Assembly (NCBI GenBank): GCA_937920585.1
Contig: CAKZSB010000361.1
Location: forward strand, 1 to 32,209
Length of the DNA: 32,209 nt
Origin: an uncultured Granulosicoccaceae bacterium
GTDB lineage: Bacteria > Pseudomonadota > Gammaproteobacteria > Granulosicoccales > Granulosicoccaceae
Direction of reading: 5' to 3'
The notes under the pieces were generated by a model. That model was not told where the DNA came from. It was given only the letters and a program-made list of their open reading frames with translations, and searched no databases. The translations under genes were made by a program, and so were the position numbers. Below are positions 1-7,965 of the stretch, piece after piece. Numbering within the stretch: position 1 is the first letter of the stretch; the number at the start of each line of letters is the position of its first letter.

Positions 1-564
1 CGGCTGTTGCGCGAGATCGGCCAAACTTATCGCCTGCGATTGCCACCGATCCGGATGGCACACATAAATCACTTGCTCGGTATGCATTCGCTGACTATGC
101 CATGCAGCATCAGCTTCGTTGAGAGACACTTCGATCGCTGCATCGAGTTCTCCGGCCTGCAGCGCGGTGAGGTAATCGAACGGTTCATGCACCAGCACCA
201 GTTCAATTTTGGGCGCGTGTTGCTGCAGGTAACTGATAATGGCCGGCAGGCGATAGATGCACATTGAACTGGGTGCATACAACTTTAATTCACCTGCGGG
301 CTCACCGGCGACTTCACCGGCACTGCGCTGAATATCGTCAGCCAGGCGCGCAAACTCGATGAACTGTGGCATCAGCCGCTGCCCGGCATCGGTCAGCACC
401 AGGCCACGCGCGGTGGATCGAAAAAGTTCCACATCCAGTTCTGACGCCAGCTCGCTCAGCTGCGCCGAGATACTGCTGGGCGCCAGATGCAGCTGAGTTG
501 AGGCCTGACGGATGCTGCCGAGCTCTACTACTTTGAGTAAGCTTTTGATCTGGCGGGGAGTCAC
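1..564 (-). CDS. LysR family transcriptional regulator, N-terminal part
   Basis: The first 188 codons of a LysR-type DNA-binding regulator; the reading frame is open to the window edge, so the C-terminal part of the effector domain is missing from view. Residues 1-60 form the winged helix-turn-helix (TPRQIKSLLKVVELGSI, then a QASTQLHLAPSSISAQL recognition helix region), and a substrate-binding-like domain begins near residue 90 (GELKLYAPSSM). The GTG at 564 is chosen because it places the helix-turn-helix at the family's usual distance from the start. An in-frame GTG at 585 would add seven residues. The gene runs in the same direction as the large membrane protein gene upstream, 141 bases away. 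The target genes are not visible. The family is clear; the ligand is unknown. Confidence 0.88.
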   Translation of the reverse strand, partial: MTPRQIKSLLKVVELGSIRQASTQLHLAPSSISAQLSELASELDVELFRSTARGLVLTDAGQRLMPQFIEFARLADDIQRSAGEVAGEPAGELKLYAPSSMCIYRLPAIISYLQQHAPKIELVLVHEPFDYLTALQAGELDAAIEVSLNEADAAWHSQRMHTEQVIYVCHPDRWQSQAISLADLAQQP

Positions 565-705
565 AGCATCACCGATCGACAGCACATCATTTTGTGCGTA
601 GCCACCCGTGTATTTTTGATCGTGAAAATTTCTGCAAGAACGTAACTTCCCTGTTTAAAATTTGGCCAGCACGTAGTCTCTGCGATAGGCAGAGCAGACC
701 TCACA

Positions 706-3354
706 TCAACTATGCGCACTGTTGTCACTGGCCAATGCAGGGTTAATTTCCGTAACAGATTGCGTCTTTTTTATCCCGCTGGCGATCAGTTTATTCCAAT
801 GTGACACGGTATCTGCCGTACCACCCGGATAGGGCTTTCCCGTGGCTCTGCCCGGATCAAGCACCGCTATCAAATAGTCGGCGTGCAGCAGCATGTATTC
901 AGAGGCGCGCCGATAGGCGTCGGCGTTTTTCTCTGCCGGATCTGTGGCCGGTAACGGGATAATTCTAACGTTTGGCATACGCTCCAGCAGTTGTGATCGT
1001 TCGGCTTTGATATCGTGTTCGAACCATTGCCAGGCGACATTTTCAACCTTTTCACGAATCTTTTGGGAATCGATCGGTTCACTGCCTTTTGGTTTTTTCA
1101 TTTGTATTTCGGTTTCGCGTTTAACCGCCTGTTCAATGTTGTCTTTGTTAAAGCTGTGACGGTTCTGCAGCCAGTCGGCCCCGCTTTTCCACACCGCTCG
1201 GAAATCACGATCGACATCACGATGAGAAATCGCCAGCGGAATCCTCAATTGGTAGCCTGCCACTGGCCGTTGTGAACATACGGATCCGTTTTTCCAGATT
1301 GAACACTGAAAATTATTTAGCACGCCCTTTACGAGCGCACAATCACTACCGGGCGCCAGCGGCGTGATGAAATCAAACCAGATCCACTTGTCGGGACTCG
1401 TCAGACACAGCGCCTCGAGGTGCGCCTGAACCTGACTGGCAACGAAGTCCGCCTGTTGACGCGAAATTGCATTGTGTCCGACCAGGGCGATTCGCATTAC
1501 CTTTGCCGCCGAAGGTACCGGAGATTCCGATAACCGACCGGCATCCTGCAACATGCGCCCGACCACATCGACTTGCGCCTGATCCTTTTCCTGATCATTG
1601 CTGGTCAGCTCACCCCATGATTTCAAATCCGGATGGTATAACCGCAGATCATCGCGCTTGCCGGGCCGGTAACCGGCAATCAGTTTTTCAGCCATCCAGC
1701 TTTTGTGCTCAAGCTGCGCCAGCATAGAATCTGACTCCTGCAATCCGATGACATCACTGATGTCCGGACGAGTACCACGCCACCTGAATCCAACGCTGAA
1801 AAGCTTGGACATCACATGGTCAGCCGCACGAAAATTACTTTGTCTGAGGTTGTAATCGAGAAAATTCCAGCTCTTGTCCCCTGGCATTCGACTGCCATCC
1901 TCGGCCACGACCGCAAATTTACGGCGGTAGTCTGCATGAATATGGCTGGCGAGTTTGTCCATATAATCCAGCAGTTGCGTGTCGCAATATTGCACGGGCG
2001 AACCAAACGGAATGATCTGGAGTGAGGGATCCGGCTGAGTCTGGCTGATAGCGAGCAGCGCTTCTGTACCCTCGCGCTTTTCCATTTCTGCAAGGATTGG
2101 CACGGGCCAGCTAAGATGCCGCTGCGACAGTAAACGGCACTGCGCCGCACGCTGCAAACTGGTTTCGGTATCATCAACGCTACAAATGACGGCAGTAACC
2201 GGCGTTGAGGCTTCTAGCCTTTGCATCAGCTCGTAATCGAGCAATTCTTCTCGCTTTCGATCACGACAATAAACCTCCAGGTGCCCCGGTAAATCCCGCC
2301 TTTCAATTCCCGCATAGGCTTCCGGCAACGGATCAGTGGTATCGACAGGAATACCCAGAATGGGATGACGCCGCAAAAACGAATCGACACGAGTTCGATC
2401 GCGGCAGACAACGCTAAACAATGGAGGCTTATGATCCGCACAGGGCCAGATGCGCGCGTACTGCAATATCAATTCACCCACGAGACGGCTGAAACCGAGA
2501 AACACAAGATGGACTCGAACTATCTCGCCGGCCGACAGCTGTCGCTCAGCGGCCCACTGATAAACGGGATGGTGGTAATAAAACACCCGAGCCATGCGCT
2601 GTTCCGGGTCGTAGACGCTGACGTGGCATTGCTCCGTAGAACTCAAAAGCCCCGAAAACAACCAGTCGCTGCTAGCGCCATCTGAGAGCTCGGCACCAAG
2701 CGAGACGTCCATTTCCAGCGGTTCGAGTGCCGCACTGCGATTGTCGTTGACGAACGCTCTTATACAGGAGGCGATACGCAGGTTTTCATCCTGATCGCCC
2801 GTACAGATATAGACTCGCCGGGCACGGTGCATCGCACACGCTCGCAAAACAGCTCGCTGATCGGCGTTTCCACGAACCAGATGGGTGCGATGTCCTGCAC
2901 AGAAACTGGCCACCGCGCTATCGGCATTGATCTCCACCGCTATCGTTTTACCGGACTGTTGAGCGCAGTTGACGATATAAGCTCTGCCCTGCCAGCCGAG
3001 CCCACACACGATGGTGTGGTCTCTGGCGCGCAGTTGATACCACCAACCCACAATGGTGTCTCGAATAGCAGCCCACACCAGCACAACCAGCGGTACCAGC
3101 AGTACCGTTTTAGCCAGCACGGCAGCCCACACGAGCGAAGTGCCATGACATCCGGCAGGCGGCTGCACATCGCTTACTGCGAACAGGAACGGAATTGCGC
3201 TAAATGGATTTTCACAACCGGCAATACCTACCAGCACCAGCATGCCAACAAATGCCGCAGCACCAATGTAGACCGCCAGATCCTTCCGGAAAGCCTGTTT
3301 CGCACTGCGTGGAAACAAATTCTGGCCCGGCAGACCCGGTGATTTATTCATCAT
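706..3354 (-). CDS. membrane-anchored RCK/TrkA_N-like, RyR-like and SLOG-like multidomain protein
   Basis: An 882-residue protein. Two hydrophobic helices (about 26-46 and 74-97) are followed by a Rossmann domain at 113-235 whose TIVCGLGWQG start (glycines 118, 120, 123) and acidic VEIN strand end at 141 resemble TrkA_N/RCK NAD-binding domains of K+ transport proteins. A second, less regular Rossmann-like unit begins near 281 (VHLVFLGFSRLVGE). Residues about 495-605 match the ryanodine-receptor (RyR) repeat: LEHKSWMAEKLIAGYR, then LYHPDLKSWGEL and a DQEKDQ stretch. From 619 (MRIALVGH) to the end there is a SLOG/LOG-like nucleotide-binding fold, with PLAPGSD at 665-671 and PGGTAD at 843-848. 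Mixed RyR, Rossmann and SLOG proteins are known from predicted nucleotide-sensing conflict systems. An immune or ion-flux role here is inference. No partner effector gene is adjacent. Confidence 0.8.
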   Translation of the reverse strand: MMNKSPGLPGQNLFPRSAKQAFRKDLAVYIGAAAFVGMLVLVGIAGCENPFSAIPFLFAVSDVQPPAGCHGTSLVWAAVLAKTVLLVPLVVLVWAAIRDTIVGWWYQLRARDHTIVCGLGWQGRAYIVNCAQQSGKTIAVEINADSAVASFCAGHRTHLVRGNADQRAVLRACAMHRARRVYICTGDQDENLRIASCIRAFVNDNRSAALEPLEMDVSLGAELSDGASSDWLFSGLLSSTEQCHVSVYDPEQRMARVFYYHHPVYQWAAERQLSAGEIVRVHLVFLGFSRLVGELILQYARIWPCADHKPPLFSVVCRDRTRVDSFLRRHPILGIPVDTTDPLPEAYAGIERRDLPGHLEVYCRDRKREELLDYELMQRLEASTPVTAVICSVDDTETSLQRAAQCRLLSQRHLSWPVPILAEMEKREGTEALLAISQTQPDPSLQIIPFGSPVQYCDTQLLDYMDKLASHIHADYRRKFAVVAEDGSRMPGDKSWNFLDYNLRQSNFRAADHVMSKLFSVGFRWRGTRPDISDVIGLQESDSMLAQLEHKSWMAEKLIAGYRPGKRDDLRLYHPDLKSWGELTSNDQEKDQAQVDVVGRMLQDAGRLSESPVPSAAKVMRIALVGHNAISRQQADFVASQVQAHLEALCLTSPDKWIWFDFITPLAPGSDCALVKGVLNNFQCSIWKNGSVCSQRPVAGYQLRIPLAISHRDVDRDFRAVWKSGADWLQNRHSFNKDNIEQAVKRETEIQMKKPKGSEPIDSQKIREKVENVAWQWFEHDIKAERSQLLERMPNVRIIPLPATDPAEKNADAYRRASEYMLLHADYLIAVLDPGRATGKPYPGGTADTVSHWNKLIASGIKKTQSVTEINPALASDNSAHS

Positions 3355-3732
3355 AGATACTCTACTGGTGTGCCGGTTCGCGAGTTTCAGACGGCCTTGC
3401 CGATCGTACAGCCCTTGGTCATTGTCTGGTTTTGACTGCAGTGTGGCATTGTACCTACTATCTCTGTGGACCGGCGAGTGTTACAGCCGCACCATGCGTT
3501 CGCCTGATCACAGCTCAGGTTTTGAAAAAGCTCCTCCATCACTGCAATTGCCACGGGGCGCCCGTCAGAAAAGTGGTCTGATCAGGCTGAACGCCATCCG
3601 GATACCAGTATCAATATCTACCCAGATCCGGCACGAGGGCACCCCTGTCGCTAGCAGAACAGCTGGTAGTCCTACACATTTTTGCACGTGTGATGCTGCT
3701 ACACTCGTGCCTCTAATCCAGAGGGAACTTCC
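3355..3732. other. divergent intergenic region
   Basis: About 380 bases between the start of the RCK-RyR-SLOG gene (minus) and the start of the GlsB-like gene (plus), so both promoters should lie here. A plus-strand reading frame spans most of it, but its translation has no recognisable domain, low-complexity composition and no ribosome site, so I do not call it a gene. No tRNA or mobile element is visible. Confidence 0.5.
3700..3705 (+). promoter_or_regulatory. possible -10 element of the GlsB-like gene
   Basis: TACACT preceded by C (GCTACACT) lies 27 bases before the ATG at 3733, in the right place for a -10 box. The C before the hexamer and the lack of a convincing -35 at 17 bases fit the sigma-S style of promoter, and GlsB/YeaQ relatives are stress-induced in enteric bacteria. 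This is only a motif match. Confidence 0.3.
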
Positions 3733-3996
3733 ATGCCCGACATGACACTGATGACCGCCCTGGCGTATCTGATCACCGGCGCCGTACTGGGTCCGATTTT
3801 TGGCTCGGCGCTGAAAGGTGGAGGCTTTGGCCTCTTCGGCAACCTGTGTATGGGCATACTGGGCGCGTGTGCCGGTGGCTGGGTCGCGACTGTCGGCAAC
3901 ATTGTGACTGACAACGACTTACTCAATAATCTGCTGGCCGCTGCAGCCGGTGTAATGATCTTCAGCATGCTGATGGGCATCGTCAAACGTAGTTAG
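3733..3996 (+). CDS. GlsB/YeaQ/YmgE family small membrane protein
   Basis: An 87-residue, glycine-rich integral membrane protein with three hydrophobic helices (about 7-27, 33-56 and 66-84). It matches the transglycosylase-associated (GlsB/YeaQ/YmgE) family in size and glycine spacing (ITGAVLGPIFG, GNLCMGILGACAGGW). The ATG at 3733 has a strong ribosome site, GAGGGA, six bases upstream. Family members are abundant stationary-phase or general-stress inner-membrane proteins of undefined biochemical role. The gene stands alone, divergent from the RCK-RyR-SLOG gene. The family is fairly sure; the function is not known. Confidence 0.85.
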   Translation: MPDMTLMTALAYLITGAVLGPIFGSALKGGGFGLFGNLCMGILGACAGGWVATVGNIVTDNDLLNNLLAAAAGVMIFSMLMGIVKRS

Positions 3997-4845
3997 CCTG
4001 CCGCCGCGATCAAAGTTTGAGAATGAACGCGCGCCATTTGGTCGGGGGCGCGCAGCCACGCACAAGGCGAAACTCGCAGACAATGCCTGGACGGTACCGA
4101 TTACCTCCTTTACCAAGCGCTGTTACGCACTTGCACCGTTGCGCAATTGCGCGCCGACTGAGGGGCTCCCGCAGGGTCGGTTGAACAATGTACAAAACGC
4201 AAGAGAATGACTGAAGCTATCAGTCGATTCAATAGAATCACTATGGAACAGCGCTTTTATCTATCGACTCATTCTTATAGTTTGAATGATACAGGACACT
4301 GATATTTTGTGACCCTGGCAATAGGCTATTTACCCTTCTATTTACATTTTCAAATATTCAACCCAACATACTTGCAAAATTGAGACATGACCTGTTCTGC
4401 TCAATTTTGGCCCGACTGGTCTACGGTAACCCAAAAAGGCTGAGGCCGGCCAGGTCACTACATAATGTCTTGAAATCTACGCGGCAAAACCTCTGCTACT
4501 GAGAACCCGCTCTGACAGTTTGTTTTATCGTAGCTTCGCACTCACACCCACCAGGCAAGGCTGCACTGCGCCTGACTTCGCTTTCGTCATTGCATCCAGC
4601 CAGCCCTCCCCCCGCCACTGGCATACGACAATCACCCGGACCAGATCGCCACTGCAGAGGGATTTGGCACCCCAGGCCAGGGCAGAGATAGCCCCAACAA
4701 TCCGGTTGAGGTAGCACACACCGCACTTGTTAGGAATCCGTGATTATTGCGTGAGCAAAATGTGAAATTTTTGCGGATAGAGTGGCGCTCCTTCGAGTCA
4801 GATGGCGTTACAAACAGTCCTTATCTGACACATCGGGAGAACCCC
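3997..4845. other. long intergenic region, partly AT-rich
   Basis: About 850 bases without a gene I can support. Short frames on both strands around 4010-4195 and 4496-4726 have no family resemblance. From about 4200 to 4400 the base composition is clearly more AT-rich than the surroundings. That part holds small hairpins at 4209-4225 (GACTGA/TCAGTC) and 4226-4239 (GATTC/GAATC) and the larger inverted repeat at 4375-4409. The stretch could contain the adenylation operon promoter, a small RNA, or decayed foreign DNA. A TTG-initiated upstream extension of the adenylation gene (from 4747) is open but lacks similarity. Confidence 0.5.
4375..4409. repeat. perfect 10-base inverted repeat with 15-base spacer
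   Basis: CAAAATTGAG at 4375-4384 is the exact reverse complement of CTCAATTTTG at 4400-4409. In RNA it would form a 10-base stem with a 15-base loop. It is not followed by a T run in either direction, so it is not an obvious terminator. It could be part of a 5' leader or small RNA, or a remnant of a mobile-element end. Confidence 0.6.
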
Positions 4846-6492
4846 ATGCAACTGCCACGCGGCGCACCTGAATTGCCCAAACTACTACACATCGATTCCA
4901 ATCAAAGTTCAACCAGCAATGCGCCGCCTCCTCAGTCAGATCAGCTACCGACTTCGCTGTTCTATCAGTTCGGATTTGGACCCTGTGTCGACCTGCCACA
5001 TACCTCAATTGTCACCGCATTCGAGGCACGCGCGATGGCGCATCCAGACGAAATCGCGGTTGAGAATCACGACGGCCGACGAATCAGTTACGGAGAATTG
5101 AATCGTCAAGCCAGTGTACTGGCGCTCGAACTGCAGCGACGCGGTGTGGGCGTCAGGGATAATGTCGCGCTGTTCCTTACCCGCTCGATCGAGATGGTGA
5201 TAGGCCAGCTTGCCGCGCTTAAATGCGGAGCTGCTTACATCCCCCAATCGGTCGGCATCGCAACACGGCCGCAGATGCAGCACATCCTGCAGGCAAGCAG
5301 TGCAAAACTCACGCTCACCACTAGCAACTGCCGCGATGCAATACCAGCGAGCGATGCCGTCTGCCTTGAAATTGATCGCTGGCTTGCCACGAAGGCAAAC
5401 GACAGATCATCACAGCAAGCACCGCTGCGATCCAGTGTCAAAATAGACCCCGATTCCTGCTGTTTTCTGTTGTTTACCTCCGGCACTACGGGCAAACCGA
5501 ATGGTGTGATGGTAACTCACCGAAATATCTGCAATATCCTGCTGACCGAGCCGGGAAAGCTCGGTATGGCACCTGGTGTGAAAGTCGCGCAACTGCTAAA
5601 CATCGCGTTCGATATGGCGGCATGGGAAACCCTGGGCGCACTGATGAACGGCGCCACGCTGCTGATTCGAGGCAAGGACTTCAACCAGACCGCCGGCCGT
5701 GCCAATGTCATCATCGCCACACCCTCTATCCTTTGCACAATAGACATTGATCGCTGTACGGAAGTTAAAACCGTCGCGGTCGCCGGCGAGCCCTGCGCAC
5801 GGTCGCTGGCCGATCAATGGGCCGAACGTTGCGATTTCTACAACTGCTGTGGCCCCACTGAAACCACCATCGTCAATACGATGCAGTTGCATAGCCTGCA
5901 CGCGAAACAGCTTACGATTGGCAAACCCACCGCCAACAATACGGTCTACGTACTCGATGCTAACCGCAAGCCCTGCCGCATAGGGCAGACAGGCGAGATG
6001 TGGGCTGGCGGGAGCTGTGTGACAGCAGGCTATCTTGGCAATCCGGCGCTGACAGCTGAACGCTATGCGCCCGATCCCTATCTGGGCGGCCACAACATGA
6101 TGTTCAATACACGTGATCTCGGACGATGGACTGACAACGGCGAACTGGAGCATCTCGGTCGAACCGATGATCAGGTAAAGGTTCGTGGCTTCAGAGTGGA
6201 ACTGGACAGCGTTTCAGCGGCACTTGAAAGCATTCCGACTTGCACCCGTGCGGCCACGCTCAAACTCAACGATCGCGCACTCGTGTCATTTGTGGCGCCA
6301 CTCGGCATTAACGCTGAAGAAGCCATCGCGCACGTAGCCAGTCAATTGCCCTACTACTGCGTACCGGAAAAAGTTTTTGTGCTGGCGCAATTGCCGTTGA
6401 CAAGTCGCGGTAAAATCGACAAACGTCAGCTGCTGCAGTGGGCAACCGACAACGCGACTGTGCCCGAAGACGCCGATGGAGTACCGGCATGA
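4846..6492 (+). CDS. stand-alone NRPS-type amino-acid adenylation enzyme
   Basis: A 548-residue AMP-forming enzyme of the nonribosomal peptide synthetase adenylation type, expected to activate a carboxylic substrate as an acyl-adenylate. Core motifs are in order: A3 phosphate loop TSGTTGKPNG at 211-220 (Asn replaces the usual Lys of PKG), A4 FDMAAWE at 255-261, A5 NCCGPTET at 333-340, A7/A8 HLGRTDDQVKVRGFRVE at 436-452, and A10 SRGKIDK at 520-526 with the catalytic Lys at 523. The Asp of A4 that binds the alpha-amino group in amino-acid activating domains is present. There is no carrier or condensation domain, as the chain stops soon after A10. The ATG at 4846 follows GGGAGA by five bases. 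The stop overlaps the next start in ATGA, so the two are probably translationally coupled. Confidence 0.85.
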   Translation: MQLPRGAPELPKLLHIDSNQSSTSNAPPPQSDQLPTSLFYQFGFGPCVDLPHTSIVTAFEARAMAHPDEIAVENHDGRRISYGELNRQASVLALELQRRGVGVRDNVALFLTRSIEMVIGQLAALKCGAAYIPQSVGIATRPQMQHILQASSAKLTLTTSNCRDAIPASDAVCLEIDRWLATKANDRSSQQAPLRSSVKIDPDSCCFLLFTSGTTGKPNGVMVTHRNICNILLTEPGKLGMAPGVKVAQLLNIAFDMAAWETLGALMNGATLLIRGKDFNQTAGRANVIIATPSILCTIDIDRCTEVKTVAVAGEPCARSLADQWAERCDFYNCCGPTETTIVNTMQLHSLHAKQLTIGKPTANNTVYVLDANRKPCRIGQTGEMWAGGSCVTAGYLGNPALTAERYAPDPYLGGHNMMFNTRDLGRWTDNGELEHLGRTDDQVKVRGFRVELDSVSAALESIPTCTRAATLKLNDRALVSFVAPLGINAEEAIAHVASQLPYYCVPEKVFVLAQLPLTSRGKIDKRQLLQWATDNATVPEDADGVPA

Positions 6493-7946
6493 ATACGCCA
6501 AATTCTCCGCTGGCCGCCGCACAATTCGATGTCATCGCCGGCGGGGATCGCCCAGTGGAACACCCCGGGCAGCTTGTTGCAAGCCGCAACAATCTCCCAG
6601 GGACGATCGACACCAGCGGTTATGACAACGTCGCACTACCAGCGCAAAAAGTGCTGTGCCGTTCAATATGGGGCCACCATCGTCTGTATCACTACTGGCG
6701 TCTGATGATATTGGTTTTCGCAATCAACGCAATGTTCTTGTTCTGGGTGAACACGGCGGAACTGGCCTCGTTCTCCAGTGCTGGTATATTGCAAATCAGC
6801 CTCAATCTCTCGATCGCAAACTTTGCCCTTGGAATCCTGATCAGGCAACAGCTGGTCATCAATGTTCTGTTTGCGATCGCCACCAGTGTGCCCGTCAGTT
6901 GGCCACTGGCGATCCGTCGCCAGATGGGCAAGGTCTATCATTTCGGTGGTCTGCACATCGGCGGCACGGTGGCCGGTACGCTTTGGTTCATCGCCTACCT
7001 GGCACTGGCTATTGGCCAGTACCGCAATGGGCAGGCTCAGATATCCATCGCAACGCTACTGATCGCTTACTCCATAATATTGCTGCTGCTGATAATGCTG
7101 GCGTTCGCCTATCCTAAATGGCGGCAAAAATATCACGATCGATTTGAAATCAGTCACCGCTTCGGGGGCTGGACTGTACTGCTGTTGATCTGGGCCCATT
7201 TCTTTCTAATCACCCATGACATGCGTGGCTCCGTTCCCTTTCCCGAAGCGATGCTTAAGTCATTCGGGTTTTGGGCGCTGGTAGCAATAACCATGAGTAT
7301 CATTTTCCCCTGGAGCCGACTGCAGTATGTGCCCATTAAAATTGAGCGCCCGTCCAATCACGTCGCTCTGGTCGACTTCGACTACGGCGTAACACCGTTT
7401 GCAGGCTCTTCCACCACATTGAGCCGCAGCCCGTTAACCGAGTGGCATTCATTTGCCAATGTGCCGATACCCGGAAAATCGGGGTTTCGCCTGACCATTT
7501 CCCGTGCCGGCGACTGGACGGGCGCCTTGATCGACGACATGCCCTCACATATCTGGGTTAAAGGAATTCCAACCGGTGGTGTTGGCAACGTTGATAAACT
7601 GTTCAAACGCGTAGTGTGGATCGCGACTGGCAGTGGTATTGGACCCACTCTGCCCCATTTACTTGCGCAAACCGCGCCGGCACATTTGATCTGGTCGACA
7701 CGCGATGCACGCGCGACCTATGGCGAAGAACTGGTGGATGAAATTCTGGCTGTAGAACCCAATGCAATGATCTGGGATACCAACACCCGCGGGCGACCAG
7801 ACCTGGTGCAACTGGCATACGCTGGTGTGCAGGCATTCGATGCTGAAGCTGTGATAGTGATTTCCAACGAAAAGCTAACCCGAGAAGTGGTGTACGGCAT
7901 GGAGAGTCGTGGCATTCCGGCCTACGGTGCGATATGGGATTCATGA
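6489..7946 (+). CDS. membrane ferric-reductase/NOX-like oxidoreductase with nucleotide-binding tail
   Basis: A 485-residue protein. A soluble 60-residue N-terminus precedes about six membrane helices (roughly 71-91, 99-117, 121-140, 158-176, 185-207, 227-243, with one more near 258-273). Histidines at 151, 156, 223, 237 and 243 lie in or beside helices (YHFGGLH; SHRFGGW; WAHFFLITH), as expected for b-heme ligands in ferric-reductase-like proteins. The C-terminal half resembles the flavin/NAD(P)H reductase fold. WHSFAN at 319-324 sits where FRE/NOX enzymes have HPF(T/S), so the FAD site looks altered. ATGSGIGPTLPH at 379-390 fits the pyridine-nucleotide loop. The start is the ATG of the ATGA overlap with the adenylation gene. 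The substrate is unknown; electron transfer is inferred from the fold. Confidence 0.68.
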   Translation: MNTPNSPLAAAQFDVIAGGDRPVEHPGQLVASRNNLPGTIDTSGYDNVALPAQKVLCRSIWGHHRLYHYWRLMILVFAINAMFLFWVNTAELASFSSAGILQISLNLSIANFALGILIRQQLVINVLFAIATSVPVSWPLAIRRQMGKVYHFGGLHIGGTVAGTLWFIAYLALAIGQYRNGQAQISIATLLIAYSIILLLLIMLAFAYPKWRQKYHDRFEISHRFGGWTVLLLIWAHFFLITHDMRGSVPFPEAMLKSFGFWALVAITMSIIFPWSRLQYVPIKIERPSNHVALVDFDYGVTPFAGSSTTLSRSPLTEWHSFANVPIPGKSGFRLTISRAGDWTGALIDDMPSHIWVKGIPTGGVGNVDKLFKRVVWIATGSGIGPTLPHLLAQTAPAHLIWSTRDARATYGEELVDEILAVEPNAMIWDTNTRGRPDLVQLAYAGVQAFDAEAVIVISNEKLTREVVYGMESRGIPAYGAIWDS

Positions 7947-7965
7947 GACGGTGACCACTAAACAG

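Noticed and set aside
3368-3745. 125-codon plus-strand frame upstream of the GlsB-like gene
   Set aside because: No domain, no ribosome site, and it overlaps the ribosome site and start of the better supported GlsB-like gene.
4444-4451. GGCCGGCC palindrome
   Set aside because: An 8-base palindrome is expected by chance in GC-rich DNA and has no partner structure.
4496-4726. Overlapping short frames on both strands before the adenylation gene
   Set aside because: They contradict one another, have no family resemblance and no initiation signal.
5596-6153. 185-codon minus-strand frame inside the adenylation gene
   Set aside because: It lies wholly opposite intact adenylation core motifs and has no recognisable content.
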